A DNA stretch of 64,000 bases from Axinella damicornis (GCA_963931865.1 OZ007518.1:3558055-3622054), one strand, 5' to 3'; shown: positions 32,553 through 45,068, counted from the first letter of the stretch. Notes: generated from the sequence alone by a model not told the origin. Numbers and translations: made by a program.

Positions 32553-34619
32553 CTCTTGGTTATTGACCAGTCCACACTTATGTTAGATTTGTAGGTTGGG
32601 TATTAGCGTATTTTCCAGTACTAGAAACTACTAGCTAGCTAGTACTTTCAGTCAGTCCTGTACCTAGGCAGAAGTGATCATTATTATTTATTTTGCAAAA
32701 TATTCCCTCCATGGTTTATGTTTTCTGTTTCCTTTCTGTAGAATAACTTTCAAATATTGGAAAAACGTGTTCAATAATTGGTCTGGTCACCTCATAACGT
32801 AGAGTGATAATTATAGTGCCCTCATAACCTTGTGAGGTACCATTGGTGGCGTTAGATAACTAGCTACAGTCTTATGGGCACAAACAGCTAGTTTTAACAC
32901 TTCTCATCAAGTAGCTACGTGTGCCATGTTGGTCCACTTTCTTGTTACTGTGTACGTGGGAATGCATCAACGTCATGCACTCATTTCAGTTCACCATGCC
33001 AAGGCATTATACTCCAGCATGATATTGTCTTTTGGATTGGTATGACGTAGCTACTATGTTAAAACTTCTATAGAATAGTGCATGAGCTTGAATAGTTCTT
33101 ATTAACAACACAGAACCTTCTTTTAATATACCTGAAATTAATAAATTGAACTAATTAATGTTGTGTCCACTTTAATCAATCATTTTCTGCAGGCTCAGCA
33201 TACATCTATCCTGCTGGGTTGTGGTCAACTCCCCTGGTCTAAAATTGTCAGCTAGATGCACGGCTTGATGGAAGTTATGTTACACTGTTTGGTGTTTTAG
33301 TTTATGGAGATCAAAAGTGCATAGCTCTATACAAACACCATTTGGGGGAAACTGAATTCCAGTCCAGTCCACGCAGTTCAGTGGACAAAGACAACCATCT
33401 AGTATTTCATCAGGTTTCAAATTAGCTAACATTCAACCCTCCCTGAGAGAAGAATCTGATACAGTTAACTAAAACATAATGTAAGGTGCTTATTGAATAT
33501 TACCCAGGCCCCTCTGACTTCACATCAGAATGAGGCTAGCTCCAGACTGGTAGTATATAGCTAGTCATACTGCACCATGTCAGTCTGTTTATGCATAGCT
33601 ATACATAGCATCTGCTATTATTCATTTCACAGTGCTATATGTTTTCACAAGGTTTTGTTTACATTGCGTATGTTTACATTTTATTATGCATATACCAGGA
33701 TTCAGTTTCATGAGATATGTAGCCGTGATGCTGACTCACCTAGCGCAACAAATGCTTTCTGGAATGCTATACTCAGAATAGAGGGAAACTTGTGAACAGA
33801 ACTGGTTAACTGTTGTACGTATTTGGCAGATGAATCTATTGCAAGTGACCCAAAAGGCATGGAATACCTAATTATAAAGATAGTTGGCTAAATCTTTATT
33901 ATCAGGAGATACCTAAATCATTAATTTGATTGCTCCACAAAAGTACACAGTTAAGTGTTAACTTTCTTGCTAACTCGACATAGACTGGTCTGGTAGCTAG
34001 AAGTTTGATGAAAAAGATTATAATTGGGGGTCATTCTCCTGCAATGTTGTCCTCAATCTAGTTGGCACAGTATACAAACTCTTCCCTAGAATCACAAACT
34101 CTGCAGCTATACGTAATCAACAAATACTATTAGTAGTGTACGAGATTTGATGACCTCTGACCTCAAGTGAAGCTCAACTAGAGGAGTATAAGCCAGGCTA
34201 TACCCAACTGCATGGTGTAAACTTTCTGGTCCGACTACCTGTGGACAATCTGACGTCTGAATCACCTCACGCAAAATCCTCCCATAAAGCTCATAATAAT
34301 AATTATTATTTTGCATCTGCTATAATAGTATACGTGGACTTATATCAAGACTCTTGCAGGTTGGCAGTTAATCATTCATGACTACATAATACATTGTACC
34401 TCAGAGGTATTATCAAAATTATTATGTCTGTGTACTTGAAAATAATTATTATAGTAAATCAGCTTATCTGAATGGCAAGCACACTGCGATAGCCTGAGGA
34501 TAGCCTGTAAAAATTAATGTCAATGCTTTTCAGGACATAATAACTTTAACCATGACTGTATAAACCACAAATATTTGTCAGGCAAACCTCAGCTTTTATA
34601 ATGAGGTAGCCATATAGAT
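32553..34619. other. Spacer between R6 and R7
   Basis: The first part follows the common spacer (5-G tract near 33343). From about 33880 it departs into unique sequence, then rejoins the R 3' flank near 34440. The SINE-like insert is absent. No gene was found. Confidence 0.6.
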
Positions 34620-36480
34620 TCAGTTGATTGCTCCGTAAGTGTAAACAGGAGTTAGCCTTCTTGTTCCTTCATTGACTGTCACTTTGTCTTCTGTGGGCTC
34701 AGCAACTGAGTGCTCTTTTGCAGCTGGTAGAATTGGTTCGTACACCTCTGGGTTAATCATCTGGTCTGGCAGGGAGTCGTTGTTAAACTCAGCCTCCATA
34801 TCTGGGAATGTGCACCTGATTGCTTTGAAACGGTGCTTCAAATCTGTGTATTTCCTTGTCAGACAGTGAGTGATGCCAGTTACAGTGGCCAGTTTGTAGC
34901 AGAGGAAGCAGATCAGTGCCATGTGGGGGACTCTTAACAGCAGTGTCAATACCAGTATAGAACATGTGAAATTTACTGTTGCCGGGCGGTAGAGAGTAGT
35001 AGGGAATATGAGTGACAGTATCGCAAGCAATACTAGGGCCAAGATGTCAGCAGTGTTCCTATAGTTCAATCTGTATGGCCTCACAATTGCATAGAAACAA
35101 CAAGCACTTACGAACAATGCACTCCGTACATCAGATGTAGACCAAGATGACCAATTGTGAGGTGAAAACGAGGCCAGAATCAGAATTCTGAGGATGAGGA
35201 AGGTTGACGAAACCATCCTAAAGTCACGAGTACCATTGGTTCCATCCTTGTACTGTCCCTGAAATGATTCCGCAAACATGTGCAGGACATGCCACCTCTG
35301 AAATCCACAACATGAGGCACACATTCTGAACAGTCTTGTAGGATACACAATGAGAAGAAGTGTTGGACCAAGATTAAAAAATACGACACGTACGCAAACA
35401 GCTACAGATACAAAGATGGAACACTCCTGCATACTGCATTCCACAGTTGCATCGTAATACAAGAAGCACTCAGATCTAACAGGAAGTGAACGGACATCAA
35501 AGGTGTGCAGCAGTGTGAAGGATACAAATAAGATATTGGAGAATGAGAGGAGCAGAAATGTTGTGAATGCATTGATTATTGATGCTTTGGGGGTCCCATT
35601 TTCTCCTGAAGTGAACAAAATGCCTGTGAAATGGCTTCCACAGCCAAACAACTTGTCTAAAGTTATTGTCGTGGAGTTTTATGCACCCATAAGTGACTAG
35701 AATGAGGCAGATGGGATAGAATGCCACAACATACTCCAGTGCAAATGTACATGAACGGTCTTGCATGATGTTGCTTACACAGAAAGGCGGAATGACAAAA
35801 CGAAAGATATCTAAGCTCCATATGCTACACAAAACTAGCAACATTTGTAGCACCAAATATGGAAATCCATTTACTTCATTTTCAATGTATATGTGCAACG
35901 GTACGTTCATGCGTATTGTGTACACCATAATCTGACTCATGAACACAAGAGCGCTCAGTGGGGAGGAGGTGGCTCTTATAAAATCACCACCAGAAAGTAC
36001 GGCACAGTCACCAAGTAAAGTTCAAGGAAGTAGTGCAAGAGCCATCCATAACTACTTCCCCAGCACTTTCTACAGTCCAGAGTGTACGAGTACAGAGCAA
36101 TGCCATGACCATCTTTGCACCTACTACAGAATGTACCCTCTCGATTCAATGACCCACGCATGAACTCATTAAGTAAGGAGACATTATCAGGCAACTGAAT
36201 ATAGAAGTCCGATCGAAGTGGAATTGTAATGTGCGATGTACGGACAAGGTCCCACTTCTGTGGTTTCAGTACTGCTGTTGTAAGTCATGCATGCAGAAGC
36301 AAAATAACAGTATTGGGAAGTCTGTACCACACTTGACTTCCTCTGAACTGAAACAAGTAGCTATACACCCAGTGCTTGAGTTGTCAGGGAAGAACCATGC
36401 AGGGAGGGCAGACATCTTGGTGTGCAGCACTCTGTACTATTATATAGTAGGTTCAACAAATGTGACCAAATTGCCTTCAT
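34620..36480 (-). pseudogene. R7: frameshifted R member, divergent ectodomain lineage
   Basis: The C-terminal half is open for 343 codons (34620-35651) with normal family sequence to TYGAIN*. Upstream, the frame changes near 35590 (extra G in a G run), near 35745 (insertion in the span region), at the 4-bp deletion near 35977 shared with R2 and R9, and at the N-terminal 2-bp insertion near 36399. The start would be 36480. The ectodomain resembles R2 and R9. Confidence 0.85.
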
Positions 36481-37070
36481 TCCTTTAACTATTCCATTCA
36501 CATGCACTTTGTCTAGCATTTGGTAGCTAGCTACGTAGGATTGACATGTACTTATACTTCTAATTTGGAACAACAATTGTATGGACTCTTTTTACCAAAT
36601 AATAGGCAATGAAATTCTCCTGCATTGAGCTTACCAGGAGTGCATAATAAGGTATGCTCGAGCTCTTGGCATAACAAATGCATGTTGTGGCAATGTCATA
36701 ACAATGTGCAATGTTAAGTATTATCTGCTTACATTTTGTATTCATCCCCAGGACTAACACAATTCACTGAATAGCCATCTGTTACAGAAATGTACCCATT
36801 CTAATGAATGCACTGAAATTGGTGACGCATAGCGCTAGCTATGCTACCTGTATGGCTCTGGGGTTGTTATTTGTATTCCTTGTAACAGGTGAATGCAACA
36901 TCTCATCAAAGACAGGTGGATGAAAAAAGGACCTTTGCACAGCAAAGTACAGCAGGAAGCAGAATACAGTGAGACAACACAAGCATGCAGAAGTATACTA
37001 GCTGCAGGGGAACGGCTCAAAAACTTCAATTCATATTGTAGCTTTGCACCAAGAATTTCAAGTCAAGTGT
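36481..37070. other. Region between R7 and the DD2 exon
   Basis: It is repeated at about 54507-55174 in copy C. A 61-codon minus ORF (36844-37029) is open in both copies, but the DNA is nearly identical throughout, so this is not evidence of selection. Confidence 0.45.
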
Positions 37071-37324
37071 TCAGTGAGATATTTGCTGAGCCAAAGATGG
37101 GTTAATGACTCGCACGGCATCAGCGAGGGATTGCCATGTGGGATGGGGGTCGATCTGCTTCAGCCACACGGACAGCATGTCCCTCAGGCAGTCGTCACAA
37201 CCTCTTTGTTGCACGTCAATCATGTCTAGCCGATGTGATGGCACTCTCAGCAAGGTGCCGATGCTCTTCCAGTTACTAGCCACTGGAAATGTGATTCTGA
37301 AAGCATCAGCGAGGTCCTCCTCAC
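37071..37324 (-). CDS. DD2: Death-domain exon, 3' terminal
   Basis: After the acceptor CTCTGCAG an exon opens in phase 1 (GT, then GAG GAG GAC) and runs 83 codons to TGA at 37071. It reads DLADAFRITFPVASNWKSIG, then LLRVPSHRLDMID, CLRDMLSVWLKQ, TWQSLADAVRVI. The W-K-IG-L, L-IE/D-x, WL-x, TW-L-A-A pattern is that of a Death domain, a six-helix adaptor fold that pairs with other Death domains. It is distinct in sequence from the Kelch-Death domain. The upstream exon is not known; X (37832-38262) lies on the correct side, but no clean in-phase donor was found. The copy at 55175-55428 carries a stop codon. Confidence 0.7.
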
Positions 37325-37614
37325 CTGCAGAGAGGGAGAGAGAGAACAGTATGCAATGAGGGTAAAGACAGTGTCATGCTTATGTTGAGTTATTAGGTTC
37401 GAGTAATGACCAGGCTGTGCAGAGTAGTGGAGTAAGTGGACTACTGATTAATTTTCATTTGTGTACTATATTCAATGTCAGAGTACCCACTGGTAGCTGA
37501 TTTATAGTCCATTCACTAGGAGTGTTTGGGAGGGATGTTATAGTATGGTGTAGAAATCTCCGACCATCCCGACACAGTACCAGGATTAGCATGCACATAT
37601 GATTCTGCTCTGAT

Positions 37615-37617
<3 letters not shown>

Positions 37618-37652
<35 letters not shown>
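37618..37652. repeat. 35-bp poly-G tract
   Basis: A homopolymer run of 35 G, at the same place as a 30-G run at 56107-56136 in copy C. The length may be unreliable in assembly. Confidence 0.9.
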
Positions 37653-37653
<1 letters not shown>

Positions 37654-37831
37654 GGGAAGGGATTATCCCTGGATTGTCAGAGTGTCTCTGGATCCAGGGA
37701 TACTCGGATGTCTCATAGAAACACTCATGTCCAGTGACACTGTGCCATTCTTAGGATGTAGTAGCAGTTGCCATGGCAACAATACTACTGAAGTTGGGCA
37801 TGTCACAGGTACATATTGGTGGCTAGCTAAT

Positions 37832-38262
37832 TTAATCATTGAGCAAATTCATGACTGCAATACACTCAGTAGGCTCTTGTACATTAAACTCAGCAAGTGT
37901 CCAAGATTGCATCATGACATCATCGTCATTGCGGGGTGGAGGAGGAAGAGCGTGTGACGGGCAAAACACGTGAGCTCAACTGAGGCTTAGTCTTGTACAT
38001 GTAGTGAGTGGCTAGCTGGATTTTGAAGCGCTCAAAGCTCATGAGGCCGGTGAACTCTACCTGCACTGAACGGTTCTTGACCCTTATCAATGTGAAGAAC
38101 TTTGTTTTGAGTTGGTGCCCAAGCCTGAAAGTCCAAGATGTCGAGATCAGCAGAGAAGATGAGCTACTGCTTGGTCCACGTTGTTTAAACGGAGTGGCAT
38201 TGGTCCAGTTAACCCAGTGCAAATCGTATTTAGTGATGACATCAGCTCTTTTCCATGGTTGA
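37832..38262 (-). pseudogene. X, copy B: decaying exon-like ORF of unknown product
   Basis: On the minus strand the frame is open from about 38262 through HWVNWTNATPFKQ, LGHQLKTKFFTLIRVKNRSV, LMSFERFKIQLATHY to RVLPVTRSSSST. An extra G near 37936 then causes a stop. In the corrected frame the sequence goes on as DDDVMMQSWTLAE to LLND* at 37832. Copies A and C lack this insertion but have a 4-bp gap elsewhere, so each copy carries one lesion. That implies a formerly open ORF of about 140 codons. Product unknown. A plus-strand ORF of 84 codons over the same bases is the alternative. Confidence 0.42.
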
Positions 38263-38921
38263 AAACTTCACTACAATGTGACCGGATGTGCTATTTAAAA
38301 TTATAGCACACATGAAAGATTTTGCTTTCAACACGGGGAGAATATGAAGTCACACGCTCTTCTCTCCACCCCGCAATGATGATGATGTCATCATGTGCTC
38401 TTGAAGTGTCTCATTATGCTATTCCACAGTTCCCTAATCTCCACCCCATCATTCATCAAAGAGTACCACTATGCTCAGTTTATGCCAATGTATAAACCCA
38501 ACAGAGCTATTTAGTAGCACTAGTATACAACGGTAAATAGCACTGAACTGCATCTACAAGACATAGGCTCAGAGGTAGCGACTGATCACTGGACTCACAG
38601 CTAGAACTCATATGTTATTATAATAGTCAGCATTTCTGCAAGGTCACGAACAAAGAAGACGAGTAGTGGTTAATCTAGAACTCACTACTGAATGAGTTTC
38701 ATTCAAAACAACGAACACTGTTCGAAATCGATTTCACCTTCAGTGTATGGGCCTCTATGGGCGTCAGTCTATGTAGCCTTGTTCCCAGGCCTACCCTGTT
38801 TTATCTGTTCTTCGGTTTCCCTTGACAATAATACACGGATGCGGAAGGGCAGCGAAAAACACGGGAAGGCCTGGTATCATTCATCATGTGAGTGATGTCA
38901 GGTGGATGCAAGAGTGGACGT

Positions 38922-38957
<36 letters not shown>

Positions 38958-39957
38958 CGTAGTCGTTTCAGCAGGTCCTGAAGGCTGTTCATCATCCAGT
39001 CGGCTCAGTTCGAACGGTCCGTGGCTAGTCGGAACTCTCAGACGATCTACACGACTTATTTGCGTTTGGGCCACACACCCCTACGTCCACTTGACATAAA
39101 GCATGTGATGAATAATACCAGGCCTTCCACGTTTTTCGCCGCCCTTCCGCATCCGTGTATTATTGTCAACGGAAACCGAAGAACAGAAGAAACTGGGTAG
39201 GCCTGGAAACGAGGGTTTCTATGTGGCTTCTACAAAAGCTTGGAACTATGAATATGACAAACTATGACATTCTAGACATTCTGCTGCTCCCTATACCCCA
39301 CCCCCAGCTTCTCGTGAGTGAGAGAAATCAGTAGCCTCGTTCTCAGGCTCCCCCTTGCTTTTTCCCCGCATACTGTACATAAAAAGGGAAGATTTCATCA
39401 TGTGCACGATGACGTACTATGCGTGGTTTTATGCCATTTGCATTTCACTTTGAAAACACCAAGGCTATAATACAATGTACACAGAAGCCATAGCACTAAG
39501 TGGTACAGTGACTAGCGCTTTCATGATATGAGATATTGTATGTCATATCATGTCATGAAATTATATATCGCGATATCGATATATCATGTCAGCACTACAG
39601 TGTACCATCATGCCTATGGGCATTAGCCCTGCTCTTCAATGAAACCAATCACTAGTCTTCAGCTTCTCCTGAAGTTGCTCAGCAAGCACTTCTGTAGAGT
39701 CCTCTATAGGATGTATGTATAATAGTAATACACCTAAGATTGATATACTGCATGTACTAGCTATTCGCACACATGTAGGACACAGTATGCATATCTCGCA
39801 TCATTCTAGTAGTCTTCCCACCAGCTATAGTGTGTGATTTACATAAGACAGGAAGGATTTTACCTTTACCGTTGGGATCCCAACGTTGGCTTAAGTTTCA
39901 AGTAGGATTCTACCCGTACCATTGTGGATCCTAGTAAAATCCTACATTAATTCTGAG
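38263..39957. other. Intergenic DNA between X and Kelch-Death copy B
   Basis: It is related to 5963-7801 and 56726-60016. It contains the palindromic element at 38774-39215 and MITE ends near 39332. No gene is recognised. Confidence 0.5.
38774..39215. mobile_element. Long palindromic element with a 36-G core
   Basis: The left arm begins TAGCCTTGTTCCCAGGCC; the right arm ends GGCCTGGAAACGAGGG. The arms also pair through GACAATAATACACGGATGCG and its inverse near 39155. The centre holds a run of 36 G (38922-38957). It looks like an enlarged member of the TAGCCTCGTTCCCAG family. Confidence 0.7.
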
Positions 39958-42900
39958 TCACTGACCTATTTTCCTCTTGGGTGATTCTGAGTACTCGCTG
40001 TTGCCAGTAGCTGGTTTCTAGAGGAGGGACAAGATATTACAACTATTATACACGTAGTCTGCATTAGGCCTGGGCGATAATGGGAAAAGCTATATCGCGA
40101 TAATACGGACAAAATTATCTCGATAACGATAATATCACGATAATTCAAACTACTACAAACGTGACAATATTAACGCATCTTTCTCCAGTATTGACATGGC
40201 TAGTCCATATTACACAGGAAACAGCAAGGTTGTAATGCCGTTTAGGAACTATTAATGTCACATATGTCATTATCACGATAATCGATATCCAATATCTTTA
40301 TCATGATGATAACGATAAACGATAAATTATGATTATCGCACAGCCCTAGTCGGCATTATAGTGCAAAGATACATGCACAGTAGTTCACATTAGCAAAATG
40401 TAAAGCAAAGATTCACGTAGCTACCTGCAGGTACTTTTTCTGGATCTGTGTTGCAATGTCAAGATGATCCATATCCACTACAGCTTCGGTGAGCGTCTCC
40501 CATGAAGGATTTTCTCCCCTCTTCAGCCAGAAATCCACGGTCTCCTCCATGCAGCGGTCTGGTTGGCCGGGATGGGCATCCTCAATCTCCCTCAGCTTGT
40601 CACCCGGTACGTCCAGCTGCAGTCCAAGAGTTTTCCAGTCGTCCAGTGACCTCAGCCGTGTCAGGAGGTTCTTCTTTGTCAGAGTAGGGTCTGCAGGTCA
40701 GGAGCAAGAGGAAGTGCGGCAATGATTTGATCTGGCGAAATGATAATAAACAGGATTGCAGGAATCATGGACAATTAATTCCTAGTACGAATACTATAGA
40801 ACAGTTGCCACATTCACAGCATAGAGGCTGTATAGACTGTTCATAGGAATAGTGTAGCTATACAATTCCAGATTCCAGATTCCAGAACACTTGAACTATT
40901 AATGTGAAACCATAATGAGTACTTTGTTGAGCCGAGCCGGCCAGGAGTAAGAGCAGACAGATGCAACCTCCTATCAGTAATTACACGCTTGTGCAACCAC
41001 AAGTTTCAAGTAAATCTTCCCTCTATCTAACTCTAGCAGTTGCAAAATTTGACGGACTATTTTTTGACCATTGATAACTGTAGCGGTCACAGTTGTGACT
41101 ACACAATGAATATTGGAGTGACCACCGCTTGAACTTCCAAGCATGTGTCGAAGTGATAGAGTCAACACTATGTTTAGCTCCACTAACTTATACCACAAAC
41201 TAGTTGTTGAACCATAGTTAGTCAGCAGTTACTGCAAAATCTAGGGACATTGGCCTTACCTAGCCTCGTTCCCTGTCCATCGCCCAGCTTTTCGTCGCTT
41301 ACCGTACGGAAAAAGCGGGGAAGGCCTGGGATAATTTATCACGTGCGTGACGTCAGGGTAGAGAGAAGGGTAAGAGAACTTTAATGAACGTGGGCACACC
41401 AACCACAAATATGCAGCACTAAGCTGGCTCATTGAGCACTCGATCGTTAGCTGCATGGAGATCGACGGTAGCCATGCTTTGGCAGTCTATGTGAACAGTA
41501 AGTGTCAAGAAGGATTCATACAAACCTGGAAAAGGGTTGTTTTGGCTTTCAATAGGGCTACTCTCAGCGAGGGCATGGAACAACCGTCTTGGCGTCTCAC
41601 CCAGCACCTGGTGCAATTCCAGAGTATTTGAGCAGGTATAAGGTGGCTGCTGTGTAGTATGCGGTGACGTGATAATGCTGTCAGCTATACTATTGTCTCA
41701 AACAAGAACTGTGCGCACTGGTATAAAATTACCGTAGTGTCCCGTTAATACGCCCCCCTATTTTGTACACTACATCCAGCCCAAAGAGGGGAGGGGGCGT
41801 ATTTTCGAGTACGCAATTAGTCTCCCCTCAAAAACTTTCACTACGTTTATGACACTGCCAAGGTTCATGTTCACAGTTACAAAAGTACAAACGATCGCCA
41901 GTACTTCATCATGCATGGTCTCCCTACATTGGCGAGAAGAGCTGCACTGCAACAAGAGGGCCATAACATTCACGACGACTTTGCTGTAGCCATCCTCAAT
42001 ACTGTTGGTCATGAACCACGGAACATTTCCAGGTATTTCCTACGGAAGAGTGGCAGCGAGATGACTTGTACCGTCGGCGTCAACGGTGACTATTTGATCT
42101 GAGAGACGATCTGCAAAGTTGCGCAAGTGTAGGTTAGATATTCCAGAAGACGCTCACCAGGGGGGCGTTATAACGAGTCAAACTACCCTGTGCAGGAACT
42201 TGGACGAAAAAGAGGGGGAGGGTGTATTTTCGAAGGGGGCGTATTAGCGGGACACTACGGTATATTCATAGTGACATTTCTCACGTCCCAGGCTCTCCCC
42301 CTTTCTCTCAATTTTTGTTCGTGCGTGGGAGAGCCTGGGAATGAGGCTAGGCCTTACCTCCTGCCTTACATGTATTCTCACTTAAACGTCCACCTTTTTA
42401 ACACCAGTATGAATACTTTTTGCCCTACACAATGCACAACTATGCAATTAATGATAATGACCGTATGAATATTTGAAAGCTCCTCATATGACCACATACA
42501 TGTATTGCACCAAGGCAGCATTGAATTCGTACTGGGTTAGTGCATAGTAGCCTCATTCCCAGACACGGTAATTGGCTCTTCTCCCCAATTACCAAGCGCC
42601 TGGGAACGAGGCTAAGTGCATAGCTGTAGCACCAGACCCAGCAAGCTAGGGGTTATTGGTGTGCAGCCAACCTAGTTTAGAGGATTTCTACAGTGACATA
42701 TCCCCTTCCCGCAAACTAGACCACTCACATTAAATTTTAGTGGGATTACATGTCAGCATACCTGGTACAAAGGTGCCAGTCTCCACGATAACAGTTGGCT
42801 CATCATTCTCTATCAATCCCCCAACCACGACGAGCTTGTTCATCACGAACGCTGCTATGCACATGGAACGAGCGGTTGGTATCTGGCCAGCGATTTGCCA

Positions 42901-43965
42901 GGAATCTTCTAATCGATTGTAGCAGTAGATGTCGGCGACAGGACGGTAGCTGGAGGTTCGACCACCGACAGCAAACAAATCGTCATTGATTGCCACACAA
43001 GTGGAGCGTAAAGCTGGCACATCAGCTACTTTCCGCCACACTGGATATTCATTCACTTCCTGTTTGAGCTTCTCCCCTGAATCAGAGGACATGACAAGTG
43101 ACTGGACAGAGCATGTGAACACTGCACTCGTTGAGCCCTTTTTATTCCTCCCTCCTAGGAAGTAGAGCTGGTCTCCACAACAAGCAGCCGTTAATGAGGA
43201 AACAGCTTCAGGTAGGCTGGCGACTCGAGTCCATGTTTTGGTTTTGATGTTCATCAATTCTACGGAGTTGTATAGGACACGATCAGAGACTCCACCTGCC
43301 ACTATCAGATACTGTTGTACACAAATTACAGCAGGGTCTTTTCTTGCCATAGCCATGGGAGGGAAGTGCTCCTCATTCCAGCATCCATACTGCTCTTCTA
43401 GGACATGGAGTGAATTGGAACATGATGGTCGCTGCACTGGCTGGTGGCTGTCTTCATCGTCGCTGCTATCTAGATCTCCTGAGATTAAAGATGAAAATAT
43501 ATAGATTTCATCAATTTCACCTCCAACAACTGTCACAAGCCCATCAACAACTGCAAGCCCAAAATCATGGACCCTGCACTCGGGCAGGGTGGACCATTCA
43601 TCGTCACTCGTGTTGTAGTTGAATACATAGTGGGGCATTCTCGTTTTGTAACCATACGCAGGGCACTCGTATCTGTAACTTGACACGCTAAAGTACACTT
43701 CGGTCCCACGCTTTACGACTGTACCCCTAGTAATCACAGCTCGAGGTTCATGACTCCAACCCGCATGGGGGGCAATTCCAGCTGACCCTGGGAAGGATAA
43801 ACTGCGATCAGGCTTTCTGGAGTGACTCCAACCGGGCTGTGGAGCGCACGAACTCAATGGTACATAACTCGGTATCTGTACTCCACTCTTGTTGATGTCC
43901 CAAATAATATTACGGTGCTGGCCAGAGCCCTTCCGTGGAGAGATCGCGTCAGCCACATGGTACAT
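39958..43965 (-). CDS. Kelch-Death domain protein, copy B (intact, 509 aa)
   Basis: Exon 1 is 43965-42762 (401 codons plus 1 nt, donor CCAG|GTATGC), exon 2 is 40690-40425 (266 nt, acceptor CCTGCAG, donor CAG|GTAGCT) and exon 3 is 40017-39958 (acceptor CTCCTCTAG, 19 codons, TGA). Phases fit: G plus AC makes Asp. Kelch Gly-Gly pairs lie at about 148, 224, 271, 334 and 382, with the usual following Tyr and Trp (for example AVGGRTSSYRPVADIYCY). Residues about 402-490 form a Death domain (WKTLGLQLDVPGDKL, DFWLKRGENPSWETL, HLDIATQIQKKYLQ). The protein is probably a cytosolic adaptor: a beta-propeller for binding, Death domain for partner recruitment. No BTB or BACK domain is present. The start is an upstream ATG (MYHVADAIS), because the copy A start codon is GTG here. 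Confidence 0.85.
40066..40349. mobile_element. 284-bp AT-rich MITE in intron 2, 8-bp target duplication
   Basis: Inverted ends are AGGCCTGGGCGATAAT and ATTATCGCACAGCCCTAG, with repeated CGATAAT words inside. Flanking octamers TCTGCATT (40058-40065) and TCGGCATT (40350-40357) differ at one base. It is absent from intron 2 of copies A and C. hAT-like by end sequence and duplication length. Confidence 0.82.
41730..42262 (+). mobile_element. Terminal-inverted-repeat element carrying a HIRAN-like fragment, in intron 1
   Basis: Ends TACCGTAGTGTCCCGTTAAT and its inverse bound about 530 bp; behind them are matching TACGCCCCC stretches. The same place in copy A (about 9838) lacks it. TA on each side may be the target duplication. 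Inside, the plus strand has an open frame (stop at 42100-42102) with AVAILNTVGHEPRNISRYFL and RKSGSEMTCTVGV, resembling the core of HIRAN-like domains from family knowledge. The frame is short and probably a captured or relic piece. Confidence 0.7.
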
Positions 43966-44581
43966 GATAGCATAGATAGCTCTATTATCTATGATGATAG
44001 CTAAAGGGGGAAAGGGGGAGGTTCGTATTCGTCCGTTACTTCTTCCGGTATCGAGTTATGCGATTTCCGTGCACATTATATAGTACACAGCCAAAAATAA
44101 TCATATCTGATACAGTACTGTTGACTTCCTGTTCTGGTACAGATCTGAATGCAGATCTGTACCAGATCTGAATGCAGATCTGTACCAGAACTGAAAATTT
44201 ACTGAACTGTGACAGATACGTTGCTACAGGTGCGTATCGGATACTTTATGTGTTAATCGGATCAAAGTGCTACAATCTGTGTAGCTCAATACCTGATTCA
44301 GATGTGTATGCATGAAATTCTGTATCGTATCTGTAAAGAAGGATGTGTTTCAGATGTGTAAATACAATTTATCTGTATCACAACTGTACAGAAAGTTATG
44401 ATTCAGATATGTATTTGTGCCAGCCGGCTGGCTATATGCGCTCAGCGCGCGCAGGTAATAATTGATTAATTAACCATTCACAGTCACGTGACCACAATTT
44501 CAAACGCGCAGTACTGAACAAGACAGAACAACCAACTTCACCCATCGCTGGTTCGAGTCTGACAAGCTACCACTCTTTCAT
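43966..44581. other. Upstream flank of Kelch-Death copy B
   Basis: No gene was seen. It holds an imperfect tandem and palindromic repeat of GATCTGTACCAGATCTGAAT words (about 44137-44195) and diffuse related TCTGTACAGA words to about 44420. Confidence 0.45.
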
Positions 44582-44831
44582 ACAAGTAATAAAAAACATT
44601 AAAAATGTAGCAGGATGTAGGGATACCAGAACGGCAAAAAGTAAGGAAACAAGAGGGATGATCGAACATAACAGTGAAGTATACTATCACCCCTACAGAG
44701 ATCTTCTTCCATATATACATGTACAATGAAAAAAGATATGTAGGGGTGATTGTATACTTCACTGTTATGTTCGATCATCCCTCTTGTTTCCTTACTTTTT
44801 GCCGTTCTGGTATCCCTACATCCTGCTACTT
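44582..44831. mobile_element. Palindromic MITE, second copy (right arm shortened)
   Basis: Same hairpin element as 24688-24960, with the last part of the right arm missing after CATCCTGCTAC. Confidence 0.8.
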
Positions 44832-44860
44832 TATGTAATTTTTTGGGGCAGCAGGCGCAT

Positions 44861-45068
44861 GTTTGAGCTGAAGTTTGCTGCAGAAGTCAGTGACCTCACA
44901 GGCACCTGGGCAGTAGGTGTCCTTGCCTTGGTATATGGACAATATTACTCAGGTATTACACTTCCAGCATTGGCTGAAGAATCAGGCCCGGGCATCTCAA
45001 GTCAACTGTTCCCTGGATGGATGACAAAGCGGCCACTGAGTTCTCCCTGTCTGAAGACCGGCAGTTAA
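44861..45068 (+). other. Conserved exon-like ORF of unknown product
   Basis: After a GCAGCAG the plus strand reads MFELKFAAEVSDLTG and TWAVGVLALVYGQYYSG, continuing to a stop at 45066. The opening recurs at 60859-60990 with only a few changes, then both diverge. A poorer relative lies near 24990-25110 (MAEESDPS). It could be a duplicated exon or part of a repeat. No known domain was recognised. Confidence 0.3.

Noticed and set aside
37613..37957. Gly-rich ORF starting MEGGGG
   Set aside because: It is a translation of the 35-G homopolymer and differs in copy C.
44540..44575. Possible tRNA B-box (GGTTCGAGTC)
   Set aside because: No matching A-box, cloverleaf or acceptor stem could be built around it.
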